Assembly (NCBI GenBank): GCA_025929425.1
Contig: JAICME010000016.1
Location: 1-33,997 of the forward strand
Direction of reading: 5' to 3'
Source: Thermoleophilia bacterium
GTDB taxonomy: Bacteria > Actinomycetota > Thermoleophilia > Gaiellales > Gaiellaceae
Length of the DNA stretch: 33,997 nt
The position numbers and the translations under genes are program-made. The stretch's first letter is position 1. Each line of letters begins with the position of its first letter. Positions 14,743-22,503 of the stretch are shown here, in pieces. The notes beneath the pieces are model-generated. The model was not told the DNA's origin, did no database searches, and worked only from the letters and a program-made list of their open reading frames with translations.

Positions 14743-15754
14743 GGACGATGCGCCGCGCCCGTACGGAGCCCGCATTGATCCCGCAGGCGATTTCGTAGCC
14801 GATCGTGTCGGCCACCTTCGCGTGCTGCTCGATGCGTACACCGTCGCCGATGACGGTGACCAGCGTCCCGACCGGCAGCTCCCGGTCCAGCTCGACGGCG
14901 ACGGCATCCATCGACACCGTCCCGATCGTCCTTCGCCGCTCCCCGTCCACGAGGATCTCGGTGCCGGACATGTCCCGCCGGAATCCGTCTTCGTACCCGA
15001 CCGGAACGATCCCGATCCAGGTCTGCTCCTCGGCGACGAACTGCCGGCCGTAGCCGGTGCTCTCCCCCGGCTCGAGAAGCCGCACCTGGGCGAGCCGGCT
15101 GCGCCACGAGAGCGCGGGCCGGAGGTCGTCCTCCGCAGGGTCGGCGTCGAACGGAGAGATCCCGTACAGCGCGATCCCGCAGCGGGCCGCGTCGAAGCGC
15201 GCGTCCGGCAGCCGGAGCGCGGCCGCGCTGTTCGCGATGTGGCGCGTGAGGTGCGAGTACTCCTCTGTCGCCTCGCGAAACCGCTCGACCTGCTGTCGTG
15301 CGAAGGCAGGGTCGCAGTCGGAGGTCGCGAGGTGGCTCATCAGCCCAACGACGTTCGCGGGCGGCTTCGGCAGCTCGGCCAGCCCCCACCGGCCCATGCC
15401 GGTGTCGAGCTTGAGATGGACAGGGACGTCGCCCGGGATCTCGCCGCCGGAGACGACGAGCTCGAGCCTCGCCTCTCGTGCCGCGGCGATCTCACGCGGC
15501 TCGCTCGGGGGGCCCATGATGAGAATGCGAGCGTCCGGCTCGCGTTGCCGAAGCTCGAGCCCTTCGTCGACCGTGGCCACGCAAAGAGCAGTCGCGCCGG
15601 CGCCGAGTGCGGCGTGTGCGACGTCCCCGACACCGTGGCCGTATCCGTTCGCCTTGACGACCGCCCAGAGCTCGGCGCCGTCGAGCACCTCGAGCAGCCG
15701 CCGCGCGTTGTGGCGGATCGCGCCGAGGTCGATCGTGATCTCGCTCCGGTGCAC
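14735..15754 (-). CDS. alr: Alanine racemase
   Basis: A 339-aa PLP enzyme interconverting L- and D-alanine, giving D-Ala for peptidoglycan. The N-terminal barrel carries the PLP lysine Lys34 in AVVKANGYGHG; LKLDTGMGRWG (115-124) and NSAAAL follow. In the C-terminal beta domain the second catalytic base is Tyr235 in STGYGRQF, with MDAVAVEL and TIGYEIACGI near the end. Length is slightly short of the usual 360-380. It has a GTG start and a downstream overlapping methyltransferase. Linkage of alr with nnr and glmS in the same chromosome region is standard in Actinomycetota. Confidence 0.96.
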   Translation of the reverse strand: MHRSEITIDLGAIRHNARRLLEVLDGAELWAVVKANGYGHGVGDVAHAALGAGATALCVATVDEGLELRQREPDARILIMGPPSEPREIAAAREARLELVVSGGEIPGDVPVHLKLDTGMGRWGLAELPKPPANVVGLMSHLATSDCDPAFARQQVERFREATEEYSHLTRHIANSAAALRLPDARFDAARCGIALYGISPFDADPAEDDLRPALSWRSRLAQVRLLEPGESTGYGRQFVAEEQTWIGIVPVGYEDGFRRDMSGTEILVDGERRRTIGTVSMDAVAVELDRELPVGTLVTVIGDGVRIEQHAKVADTIGYEIACGINAGSVRARRIVRD

Positions 15755-15801
15755 CGGCGGCCAGCCTAGTTGCCCACCGCACAGAGGAGTAGGTTCCCGC
15801 C

Positions 15802-17430
15802 GTGCAGAACCGCTTGCCGTTCGTGGTCTTGCTCGGGAGCGCGCTCACGTTTCTCGCGAGCCTCTTCCTACCTTGGCAGGCACTGCAGGCGCCCACAAGC
15901 GGAACCGGGGTTCTCGGGGTGCTCAACCTCTTCGCGAGTGGCGGGAACATCGAGGGCTGGGGCACGACCGTCGGCGTCGCAGCATCGCTTGCCGCGCTTG
16001 CCCTGGCCGCCCTCGCCGCGGCTGCGCTCATACGGCCGCCCGCGGCCCTCCGGGCCCGGTTCACACCGATTGCCCTGGCGATGCTCTATCTGGCGATTGG
16101 CAGCGTCCTCGTGATGCGGGCGGAAGAGAAGGTCTACGAAAAGGTCTACGGACCGCGCCTGCACTTTCACTACGCCTACGGCATGTTCCTCGGTCTGGCA
16201 GTCGCGGCCGTCGCGTTGGTCGGAGCTGTAGCCCTCGAATCGAGTGCGGTTCGTCGCCCTCGCCCGCTCGAATCACTCACCGCCTTGCTCGGTGTCGGCT
16301 TGCTCGCCTCGGCGCTTCTCCCGTGGGCGTCGCCGTTCGGGCCCGACCGGACGATCAGCTTCCCCGGGGTGATTCTCGGGCTGGTCGTTCTGCTGGCCGC
16401 CGGAGTCTGCGTCATCGTCGGCATGACTCCGTGGGCGGGCACGACCCGGTATGCGGCCCCCGCCGTCGCGGTACTCACCGGCGCCGGCCTCAACGCGATC
16501 TGGCCGAACACGATCCGCTACGGGGCATGGATTGCGCTGGGCTTCGCGATTGCGCTCGTCGTCATGGCCGCCGCCGCGGAACCGGGGTGGCGGCCCGTAC
16601 GACCTCCTTTCGCACTCGGTTTGGGAGCGCTAGCGGCCACAGTGCTCGTCGGCTCGCTGTTCCTGCCGTGGCAGCAGTTCTGCAACCCGGGCGGCCACCC
16701 GTACGGTCACGGCATCGGGAGCTGCATCGGCACAACCGGCTGGGCGACCGGCGAGCCCGGTGCCTCCACCGGAGTCCTCGCGCTGCTCCTGATCTTCGGT
16801 GCGCTTGCAGCAACCCGGCTCGCGTTCCCGCCCACCGAGATAGTCCTGGCGATCGCCACGCTCGTGGCTGTCACGGGCGCGTCGCTCGGGAAGTCCAGCG
16901 GGTATCCGAGTTGGAGCTTCGGCTACGGCGCGTATCTCGGGTTCGCGGCCACCGGGATCCTGCTGTTCGTCGCGCTGTCTCGCGTTCCGCTGCCGCGGAT
17001 CGAGAGCCGACACGCGGTCGCGCGGCTCCTTTCGCCGGCGGCAGCGTTCGCCGCCTTCTTGACGATCGCCCTTCCGCTGTGGTCTGTGCTGCCCGACCGC
17101 TGGAGCTCGCAGGCTGTCGTTCTCAAGGACTGGTACGCGGTGGCGGGCCTGCTGCTCACAATCCACCTCTTGCGGCGCTGGCTCGAATCCGCAAGACGCA
17201 TCCCCTTCCCCTCGGACCAGCTCGTGGTGCTTCCCCTCGCGCTGCTCGCGCTCACGGCGCTCGAGCTCGTCCGGAAACGCAGCGAGGGGATGACCTGGGG
17301 CGGGGGAATCCTCGTCGGGCTCTGTCTGCTCCTCGCCCTGCTCGGCTGGATGGAGCCGAACGGCCGACTCGAGGGCATCCGCGTTCCCGAGGAGTTCTGG
17401 CGGATCGACCGGCTACCGGGCGAGAGCTGA
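15802..17430 (+). CDS. Multi-spanning membrane protein with four LPW hairpin modules
   Basis: A 542-aa integral membrane protein of no family I can name. A module recurs: a hydrophobic helix ending in LPW, a polar extracytoplasmic-type loop, then helices with a YG-x-x-LG-like motif. LPW-type sites are at 23-25 (LFLPWQAL), 173-175 (ALLPWASP), 288-290 (LFLPWQQF) and a degenerate LPLW at 424-427. Matching partners are YAYGMFLGL (124-132), YGAWIALGF (240-248), FGYGAYLGF (373-381) and WYAVAGLLL (444-452). Modules 1 and 3 are the most alike, with 2 and 4 diverged, suggesting successive duplication. GTG start; AGAGGAG lies 12 nt upstream, a long spacer. It shares a 47-nt divergent gap with alr and overlaps nnr by 18 nt at the 3' end. 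Transport or envelope sensing is possible; nothing in the sequence fixes a function. Confidence 0.85.
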   Translation: MQNRLPFVVLLGSALTFLASLFLPWQALQAPTSGTGVLGVLNLFASGGNIEGWGTTVGVAASLAALALAALAAAALIRPPAALRARFTPIALAMLYLAIGSVLVMRAEEKVYEKVYGPRLHFHYAYGMFLGLAVAAVALVGAVALESSAVRRPRPLESLTALLGVGLLASALLPWASPFGPDRTISFPGVILGLVVLLAAGVCVIVGMTPWAGTTRYAAPAVAVLTGAGLNAIWPNTIRYGAWIALGFAIALVVMAAAAEPGWRPVRPPFALGLGALAATVLVGSLFLPWQQFCNPGGHPYGHGIGSCIGTTGWATGEPGASTGVLALLLIFGALAATRLAFPPTEIVLAIATLVAVTGASLGKSSGYPSWSFGYGAYLGFAATGILLFVALSRVPLPRIESRHAVARLLSPAAAFAAFLTIALPLWSVLPDRWSSQAVVLKDWYAVAGLLLTIHLLRRWLESARRIPFPSDQLVVLPLALLALTALELVRKRSEGMTWGGGILVGLCLLLALLGWMEPNGRLEGIRVPEEFWRIDRLPGES

Positions 17431-18732
17431 CGGTAGCGCCTCGACCACGTCGCCCGCCACAAGGCCGTAGCGCTGCGGAGCCTCGCGGGCCGCGAGCTGC
17501 TGGGCCGCGCACGCCGCCGCGGCCGCTCGGTGCGGTTCCATCCCCTTGGCGAGAAATGCCGCGGTGATCCCCGTCAGGACGTCGCCGGTGCCCGCGGTAG
17601 CGAGTGAGGACGGGCCGAGGGCCGCGACGAGCACACCCTTGCCGGGCGCCGCGACGAGTGAGTCCTCCCCCTTGAGGACGACGACACAGTCGAATCGCGC
17701 CGCCGCCTCCTGCACCGACGCGAGGCGGTGCGCTGCGATCTCGCTCGACGCCCGGCCGAGCAGGCGCCCGAGCTCGCCCTCGTGCGGCGTGAGCACGCGC
17801 GGCGCCGGCCACTCGGCAGGCTCGAGCCGATGGAGGGCATCGGCGTCCACGACCGCGGGAATCGCCAACTCCGCGAGCAGGCGACGGACGAGTGCATGCG
17901 CCTCCTCCCCACGCCCGAGGCCCGGGCCGACAGCGAGCGCCTGCGCGCGCGCCGCTGCCTCGAAGACGTCGTCCAGCGGCCGCTTCACTGCTTCGAGCAC
18001 GAGCGTCTCGAGGACGGGAATCGACTCGGCCGGCGCGGCGATCGTGACGTAGCCGGCATCGGCGCGGAAGGCGGCACGGGCGGCGAGAGAGGCCGCGCCC
18101 GTCATGCCGCGCGCGCCGCCGACGACGAGCACGTGGCCCGCGGTGTACTTGTTGTCGCGCACCGAGCGGCGCGGCACCTCCGCGAGAATCTGCGGCGAGA
18201 CGAGCCGGTGCTGGGTCGCTGCTTGCTCCAGACCTATGTCGGCGACGACGACGCCGCCGGCGAGGAAGCGGCCCGGTGCGACCGCGAGCCCGACCTTCGG
18301 ACCGTGCATCGTCACGGTGATGTCGGCCTGGATCGCCGCGCCCGCGACCTCGCCCGTCGACGCGTTCACTCCGGAGGGAATGTCGACCGCGAGCACCGGC
18401 GCTCCGGATCCGTTGATCTGCTCGATGAGGCGGGCTGTCTCCTCGCGCGGCTCTCCCCTGAGCCCGGTGCCGAGGAGCGCGTCGATCACGACGTCCGGCC
18501 GCTCGTCGACGAGCTCGCGCCCCTGCGCCCGCAAGATCTCGGCCGCGATCCGCCCGTCACCGCCGTTCGCTCCGCCGCCCGCATGGAGGGCGACCCGTCG
18601 CGCGTCCGGATACCGGCGCATCAGCTCCTCCGCGACGGCCCCACCGGCGCGCCGCATCAGCGCATCGATGTCGTGACCCGCCTCGGCGGCCTTCATCTCC
18701 TCCGCGGTGTAGAGCGGCTCGAGCTCAGCCAT
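17413..18732 (-). CDS. nnr: Bifunctional NAD(P)H-hydrate epimerase / ADP-dependent NAD(P)H-hydrate dehydratase
   Basis: This enzyme repairs damaged NAD(P)H hydrates. The N-terminal YjeF_N epimerase is about residues 1-190 (MRRAGGAVAEELMRR, GGANGGDG, VVIDALLGTGLRG, VLAVDIPSGVNASTGE). The C-terminal ribokinase-like dehydratase (about 195-439) has VLVVGGARGMTGAASLA, VGPGLGRGEEA, LTPHEGELGRLLG, VVVLKGEDSLVA and TAGTGDVLTG with the catalytic Asp. At 439 aa it is shorter than E. coli Nnr (515); the missing length is largely in the epimerase half, where the linker between the NGGDG helix and VIDALLG is very short and the usual NNGGDG is ANGGDG. The start overlaps the end of acpS by 8 nt. Dehydratase activity is highly likely; epimerase activity is less certain. 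Confidence 0.94.
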   Translation of the reverse strand: MAELEPLYTAEEMKAAEAGHDIDALMRRAGGAVAEELMRRYPDARRVALHAGGGANGGDGRIAAEILRAQGRELVDERPDVVIDALLGTGLRGEPREETARLIEQINGSGAPVLAVDIPSGVNASTGEVAGAAIQADITVTMHGPKVGLAVAPGRFLAGGVVVADIGLEQAATQHRLVSPQILAEVPRRSVRDNKYTAGHVLVVGGARGMTGAASLAARAAFRADAGYVTIAAPAESIPVLETLVLEAVKRPLDDVFEAAARAQALAVGPGLGRGEEAHALVRRLLAELAIPAVVDADALHRLEPAEWPAPRVLTPHEGELGRLLGRASSEIAAHRLASVQEAAARFDCVVVLKGEDSLVAAPGKGVLVAALGPSSLATAGTGDVLTGITAAFLAKGMEPHRAAAAACAAQQLAAREAPQRYGLVAGDVVEALPSALAR

Positions 18733-19096
18733 CGGCGGCGACCGCGACGGCCTGCGCGAGGTCGCGCGAGTGCGTCATCGAGAGGTCGACCGAGCCGATG
18801 CCGAGCGCGGCCGCCCGTTCCGCCAGGCGTCCGGAGAGATGAACCGACGGCTTCGGCCGCCCGACGATCTCGATCTCCTTCCAGGCGAACGCGCGGGCGA
18901 CGCCGAAGCCGAGCGCCTTGCCGACCGCTTCCTTGCCGGCGAAGCGGCCCGCGTAGCTCTGCGCCGGGTTCGAGCGCGAGTCGCAGTAGGCCTGCTCCGC
19001 CTCGGTGAAGCAGCGCTCGCGGAAGCGTGCGTAACGGACGAGCGAGCGCCTGATCCGCTCGATTTCGATCAGATCGGTGCCGACGCGCACCGTCAT
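18725..19096 (-). CDS. acpS: Holo-[acyl-carrier-protein] synthase AcpS
   Basis: A 123-aa enzyme that transfers 4'-phosphopantetheine from CoA to apo-ACP, activating fatty-acid synthesis. Signature motifs are GTDLIEIERI with Mg-binding Asp8, RFRERCFTEAEQAYC, and RFAGKEAVGKALG with Glu56. The start chosen is ATG 19096 (MTVRVGTDLIEIE), which begins exactly where the family does; the frame is open further upstream but carries no conserved sequence. acpS precedes nnr with an 8-nt overlap, a common actinobacterial pair. Upstream on the same strand is a HAD phosphatase, 64 nt away. Confidence 0.95.
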   Translation of the reverse strand: MTVRVGTDLIEIERIRRSLVRYARFRERCFTEAEQAYCDSRSNPAQSYAGRFAGKEAVGKALGFGVARAFAWKEIEIVGRPKPSVHLSGRLAERAAALGIGSVDLSMTHSRDLAQAVAVAADG

Positions 19097-19160
19097 TTTC
19101 CGCTCCGGCGCAGCGCACGTCGGCGCCTCCGTTCTTTGGTGAGCTCCGTCGAGCCTACGC

Positions 19161-19940
19161 TCACGCGATGTGCTCCTCGAGCCACTCGGGGAGGTGCGCG
19201 ATCGAGGACACGATCCCGTCCGGCTTGATCCGGGACCTCTCGACGGCGTCCGGACGGAACTTCCCGGTCCGGACGAGCACGGCGCGCATCCCCACGCCAC
19301 GCGCTCCCGCGACGTCGGTCTCGATGTCGTCGCCGACCATCCAGGTCATGGACGGTTCCGCGTCGAGAGAGCGGCACGCGGCGTCGAAATAGGCGGGGCT
19401 CGGCTTGCCGAGAACGGTCGCCGCCGTCTGCGCCGCGTACTCGAGCCCGGCCACGTAGCAGCCCGAGTCGAGCAGCGGGCCGCGCTCCGTCTGCCACCAG
19501 CGGTTCCGGTGCAGGCAGTAGAGGTCGGCTCCGAGCTCGATCTCGGCAAACGCGCGCGCGAGGTTCATGTACGAGAAGACGAGGTTCGTCTCCGGCGAGT
19601 CGTCCGCGCCGCCGATGAGAACGGCCTCGACGTTTTCGCCGACGAGCTCGATGCCCTCGAGGTCACCGACCAGCGCGTGCATGACGAGCGCAAGGACCCG
19701 TCGACCCCGCAGCTTCTCGACCGCGGCGTCTGCCGTCGTCTGTACCTCTGCCACATCGAGCTCGATCCCCATTCCCTGCAGGTTCGCCGCCAGATCCGCC
19801 TTCGATCGCGTCGTCGCGTTCGTGACGAAGCGCAGCCGGTGCCCGTCCATGCGGAGACGCCGCACCGCCTCGGCCGCACCCGGGAGCGGTTGACCGGAGA
19901 CGTGCAGGACGCCGTCCACGTCGAGCAGAATCGCGGCCAT
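19161..19940 (-). CDS. HAD-superfamily phosphatase, subfamily IIA (LHPP/NagD-like)
   Basis: A 259-aa cytosolic phosphohydrolase. HAD motif I is LLDVDGVL with Asp7 and Asp9, motif II is FVTNATTRS, and motif IV is MVGDDIETDVAGARGVGMRA. The lysine of motif III is in VLGKPSPAYFDAA. The mid-sequence (GELVG-type GDLEGIELVGENVEAVLIGG) resembles LHPP-type members more than NagD, so an inorganic pyrophosphate or phospho-amino-acid substrate is possible but unproven. The start is ATG 19940 (MAAILLDVDG); a start at 19964 would add 8 residues. This ATG overlaps the ATG of the divergent arfB-like gene. Confidence 0.92.
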   Translation of the reverse strand: MAAILLDVDGVLHVSGQPLPGAAEAVRRLRMDGHRLRFVTNATTRSKADLAANLQGMGIELDVAEVQTTADAAVEKLRGRRVLALVMHALVGDLEGIELVGENVEAVLIGGADDSPETNLVFSYMNLARAFAEIELGADLYCLHRNRWWQTERGPLLDSGCYVAGLEYAAQTAATVLGKPSPAYFDAACRSLDAEPSMTWMVGDDIETDVAGARGVGMRAVLVRTGKFRPDAVERSRIKPDGIVSSIAHLPEWLEEHIA

Positions 19941-20346
19941 GAACGGCGAGTCTATTCGCGTCACGCGATCCGTCGTGCTGCCGCTCTCCGAGATCGAGCT
20001 TCAGGTCTCCCGTTCGAGTGGGCCCGGCGGACAGCACGCGCAGAAATCAGAGACGCGGGTGGTGGCCGTCTTCGACGTCGAGGCGTCGAGCGCGCTGACC
20101 GAGGCGCAGAAGCGGCGCGTGATCGCGCGCGCCGGCCCGGTACTCAGGGCTGTGGCGCAGGACGAGCGGAGCCAGTCCCGCAACAGGGAGCTCGCGGTCG
20201 AGCGGCTCGTCGCGGCGCTGAGGGAGGCGCTTCGCGTGGTGCGCAAACGCGTTCCGACGAAGCCGACGGCCGCTGCACGCGAGCGCCGTCTCGAGCAGAA
20301 GAAGCGGCGCTCCCGGACGAAAAGGCTTCGGCGCGAGCTCGACTAG
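19939..20346 (+). CDS. arfB: Peptidyl-tRNA hydrolase ArfB (YaeJ/ICT1-like rescue factor)
   Basis: A 135-aa codon-independent release factor that frees ribosomes stalled on truncated mRNA. It carries the class I release-factor GGQ at residues 30-32 in SGPGGQHAQKSETRVV, and a long basic C-terminal tail (KKRRSRTKRLRRELD) that in this family inserts into the empty mRNA channel. Length is right for ArfB (about 140). Lack of stop-codon recognition domains excludes RF1/RF2. The start ATG 19939 overlaps, on the opposite strand, the ATG of the HAD gene (CATG). Its stop lies 12 nt from the convergent mmpL stop. Confidence 0.93.
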   Translation: MNGESIRVTRSVVLPLSEIELQVSRSSGPGGQHAQKSETRVVAVFDVEASSALTEAQKRRVIARAGPVLRAVAQDERSQSRNRELAVERLVAALREALRVVRKRVPTKPTAAARERRLEQKKRRSRTKRLRRELD

Positions 20347-20358
20347 CGGGCTGTTCGC

Positions 20359-22503
20359 CTAGACCTGCGTCGCAGCCGGCCGTTCGACCTCGACGTGCGG
20401 GAGCCAGTCGAGCCAGCGCGGCAGATACCAGCTCCGCCTGTCGAGGAGGCCGAGCATGGCCGGGAGCACGACGGAGCGGATCACTGTCGCGTCGAGCAGC
20501 AGTGCAACCGCGACTCCGAAGCCCATCTGCTGGAACATGACGAGCTTGCCGGCGGCGAAGCCGGCGAAGACGACGACGATGATCAGCGCCGCGCCGGTGA
20601 TGATGCGCGCCGTCGTCGCGACTCCGTCGCTGACGGCACCGTGCGTCGAGCCCGATCCGTCGTAGCGCTCCTTGATCCGGCTCATCAGGAACACCTGGTA
20701 GTCCATCGAGAGCCCGAACAGCACCGAGAAGAGGAAGAGAGGCACCCACGCGTCGATCACGTGCGTGTGCTGGAACCCGAACAGGCCCGCGCCGTCTCCG
20801 TAGAGGAAGACGAGCGTCAGCAAACCGTAGGCGGCGCCGACGGAGAGCAGATTGAGCAGGACGGAGACGAGTGCCACGACGATCGAGCGAAATGCGACCG
20901 TGAGGAGGATGAAGCTCAGGCCGAGCACGAAGAGGAGGACGTACGGCGTCGGGTTCGTCACCGCGTCGAAGTAGTCGACGTTCTCCGCCGTGATACCGCC
21001 GACGTAGACCTGCGCGCCGCTCGTGTCGAACATCGACGGGATCACATTCTTGCGCAGGTCGCGCACGGCGCTCACCGCCGAGCCGCCGACGACGTCGCCG
21101 CGAACGGGCACCGTGAGCAGCGCGATGCCGTCACGGCTCGATCTCTGAATCGTCCCCACACCGAAGTTCCCCTCGTCCACGAGCCGATGGTTGAGCTGCG
21201 TGAGATCGCTGTGGACGGTGGCGGCCTTGCCGCCGACCGCGACGATGCGCACCGGCTCCGGGTTCTGAACCGGGAAGGTGCGCTGGAGCAGGTCGTGCCC
21301 CTGCCTCGAGGGCAGATTCGACGGCAGCGTGCTGACGCCGTTCGCGCCGATGTGCAGGCCGAAGATCGGCGAGGCCGCGGCGAGCATCGCCCCGACGGCA
21401 ACGACCAGCCAGAGCGCCGGCCGGCGCAGCACACCGTCGACGATCCGGCGCCAGAAGCGGCCTTCGGCCGCATCGGCGCGACCGAGATTCCGACCGAGGA
21501 TCGGCACGCGGAGAGAGTCCACCCGATCGCCGAGGACGCTGAGCAGGGCCGGTAGCAGCGTCAGGGCCGCGGCGACGGAGACGATGCCGACGAGGATCGC
21601 CCCGAGCGCGAGGCTGCGCATGATCGACGTGGGCACGATGAACATGCCGATCAGCGCGACGACGAACGTGCTGCCGCTGAAGAGCACGGCGCGACTCGCA
21701 GTGGCGCCCGCAAGCGCGATCGCGTCGTCCTTCGCGAAGCCGAGCAGCCGCTCTTCGCGGTAGCGCGACACGACGAAGAGCGAGTAGTCGATCCCGAGCG
21801 CGAGCCCCATCCCCGTGAGCATGTTCACGATGAAGACCGAGAGCTCGAAGGCCTGGGAGAGGATCGCGACGAGACCGAGGGCGACGATGATCGCGAGGAT
21901 CGCCATCAGCACCGGCACGAGCCCCGCGACGACGGCCCCGAAGACGAGCACGAGGACGATCAGCGCGGCCGGCAGGCCGAAGGCGAGCTCCCCCGTCTCG
22001 AGGTCCTTCTGGGACTGGTGACCGAAGTCGTGGTTCGCGGTGCGATAGCCCGTGATCCCGACGTCGAACGCGCCGCCCGATGCCTGCTCGACGACCTTCT
22101 CCACCGGCGCCGCGCCGGAGTCGCTGCCGATCAGCAGGGACACGAGAGCCGCGTGCTTGTCCGGCGACACGGCCGCCGGCGACGGATGGCTGACATTGCC
22201 CGTGGCCTGGAGCTTGGCTGCGAGGCTTTTCGCGAACGCCTGGAACTGCGGCGAGTCGACCGTGTAGCGGCGCGAGGTGACGACGACCACGTCCTGCTTC
22301 GCGGTCGCGGCCGTTTGCGGGAACGCGCGCGCGATCGCGTCCGCGGCCTTCGTCGACTCCGGTTTGCCGACGACGTGCGAGTTCGAGCTCAGCCCGTGCA
22401 GCGAGGTAGCGATGAGCGCAAGTGCCGCCAGCACCGCGATCCCCCACAGCCCGAACGTCCTGCGCGGTCTCGCAGCCGACGCCCGTGCGAGGCGCTCGGT
22501 CAC
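20359..22503 (-). CDS. MMPL-family RND transporter
   Basis: A 714-aa inner-membrane RND-type permease that in Actinomycetota exports lipids or small molecules using the proton gradient. The layout is the usual twofold one: a helix near 17-35, a large extracytoplasmic domain, then five helices from about 175. GIDYSLFVVSRYREE (237-251) contains the Asp-Tyr pair of the proton relay, and LSMDYQVFLMSRIKE repeats it in the second half. The start is the GTG of GTGA overlapping the glmS stop; the same frame continues upstream through glmS antisense-like noise and is not part of the gene. Coupling to glmS suggests co-expression with amino-sugar synthesis. The cargo is unknown. Confidence 0.93.
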   Translation of the reverse strand: MTERLARASAARPRRTFGLWGIAVLAALALIATSLHGLSSNSHVVGKPESTKAADAIARAFPQTAATAKQDVVVVTSRRYTVDSPQFQAFAKSLAAKLQATGNVSHPSPAAVSPDKHAALVSLLIGSDSGAAPVEKVVEQASGGAFDVGITGYRTANHDFGHQSQKDLETGELAFGLPAALIVLVLVFGAVVAGLVPVLMAILAIIVALGLVAILSQAFELSVFIVNMLTGMGLALGIDYSLFVVSRYREERLLGFAKDDAIALAGATASRAVLFSGSTFVVALIGMFIVPTSIMRSLALGAILVGIVSVAAALTLLPALLSVLGDRVDSLRVPILGRNLGRADAAEGRFWRRIVDGVLRRPALWLVVAVGAMLAAASPIFGLHIGANGVSTLPSNLPSRQGHDLLQRTFPVQNPEPVRIVAVGGKAATVHSDLTQLNHRLVDEGNFGVGTIQRSSRDGIALLTVPVRGDVVGGSAVSAVRDLRKNVIPSMFDTSGAQVYVGGITAENVDYFDAVTNPTPYVLLFVLGLSFILLTVAFRSIVVALVSVLLNLLSVGAAYGLLTLVFLYGDGAGLFGFQHTHVIDAWVPLFLFSVLFGLSMDYQVFLMSRIKERYDGSGSTHGAVSDGVATTARIITGAALIIVVVFAGFAAGKLVMFQQMGFGVAVALLLDATVIRSVVLPAMLGLLDRRSWYLPRWLDWLPHVEVERPAATQV

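Noticed and set aside
14222-15769. 515-codon plus-strand frame antisense to the methyltransferase and alr
   Set aside because: Both genes on the opposite strand have full catalytic motifs; this frame shows none.
15057-17567. 836-codon plus-strand frame across alr and the LPW membrane protein
   Set aside because: Ser/Arg/Pro-rich, crosses two real genes in other frames and has no hydrophobic or catalytic pattern.
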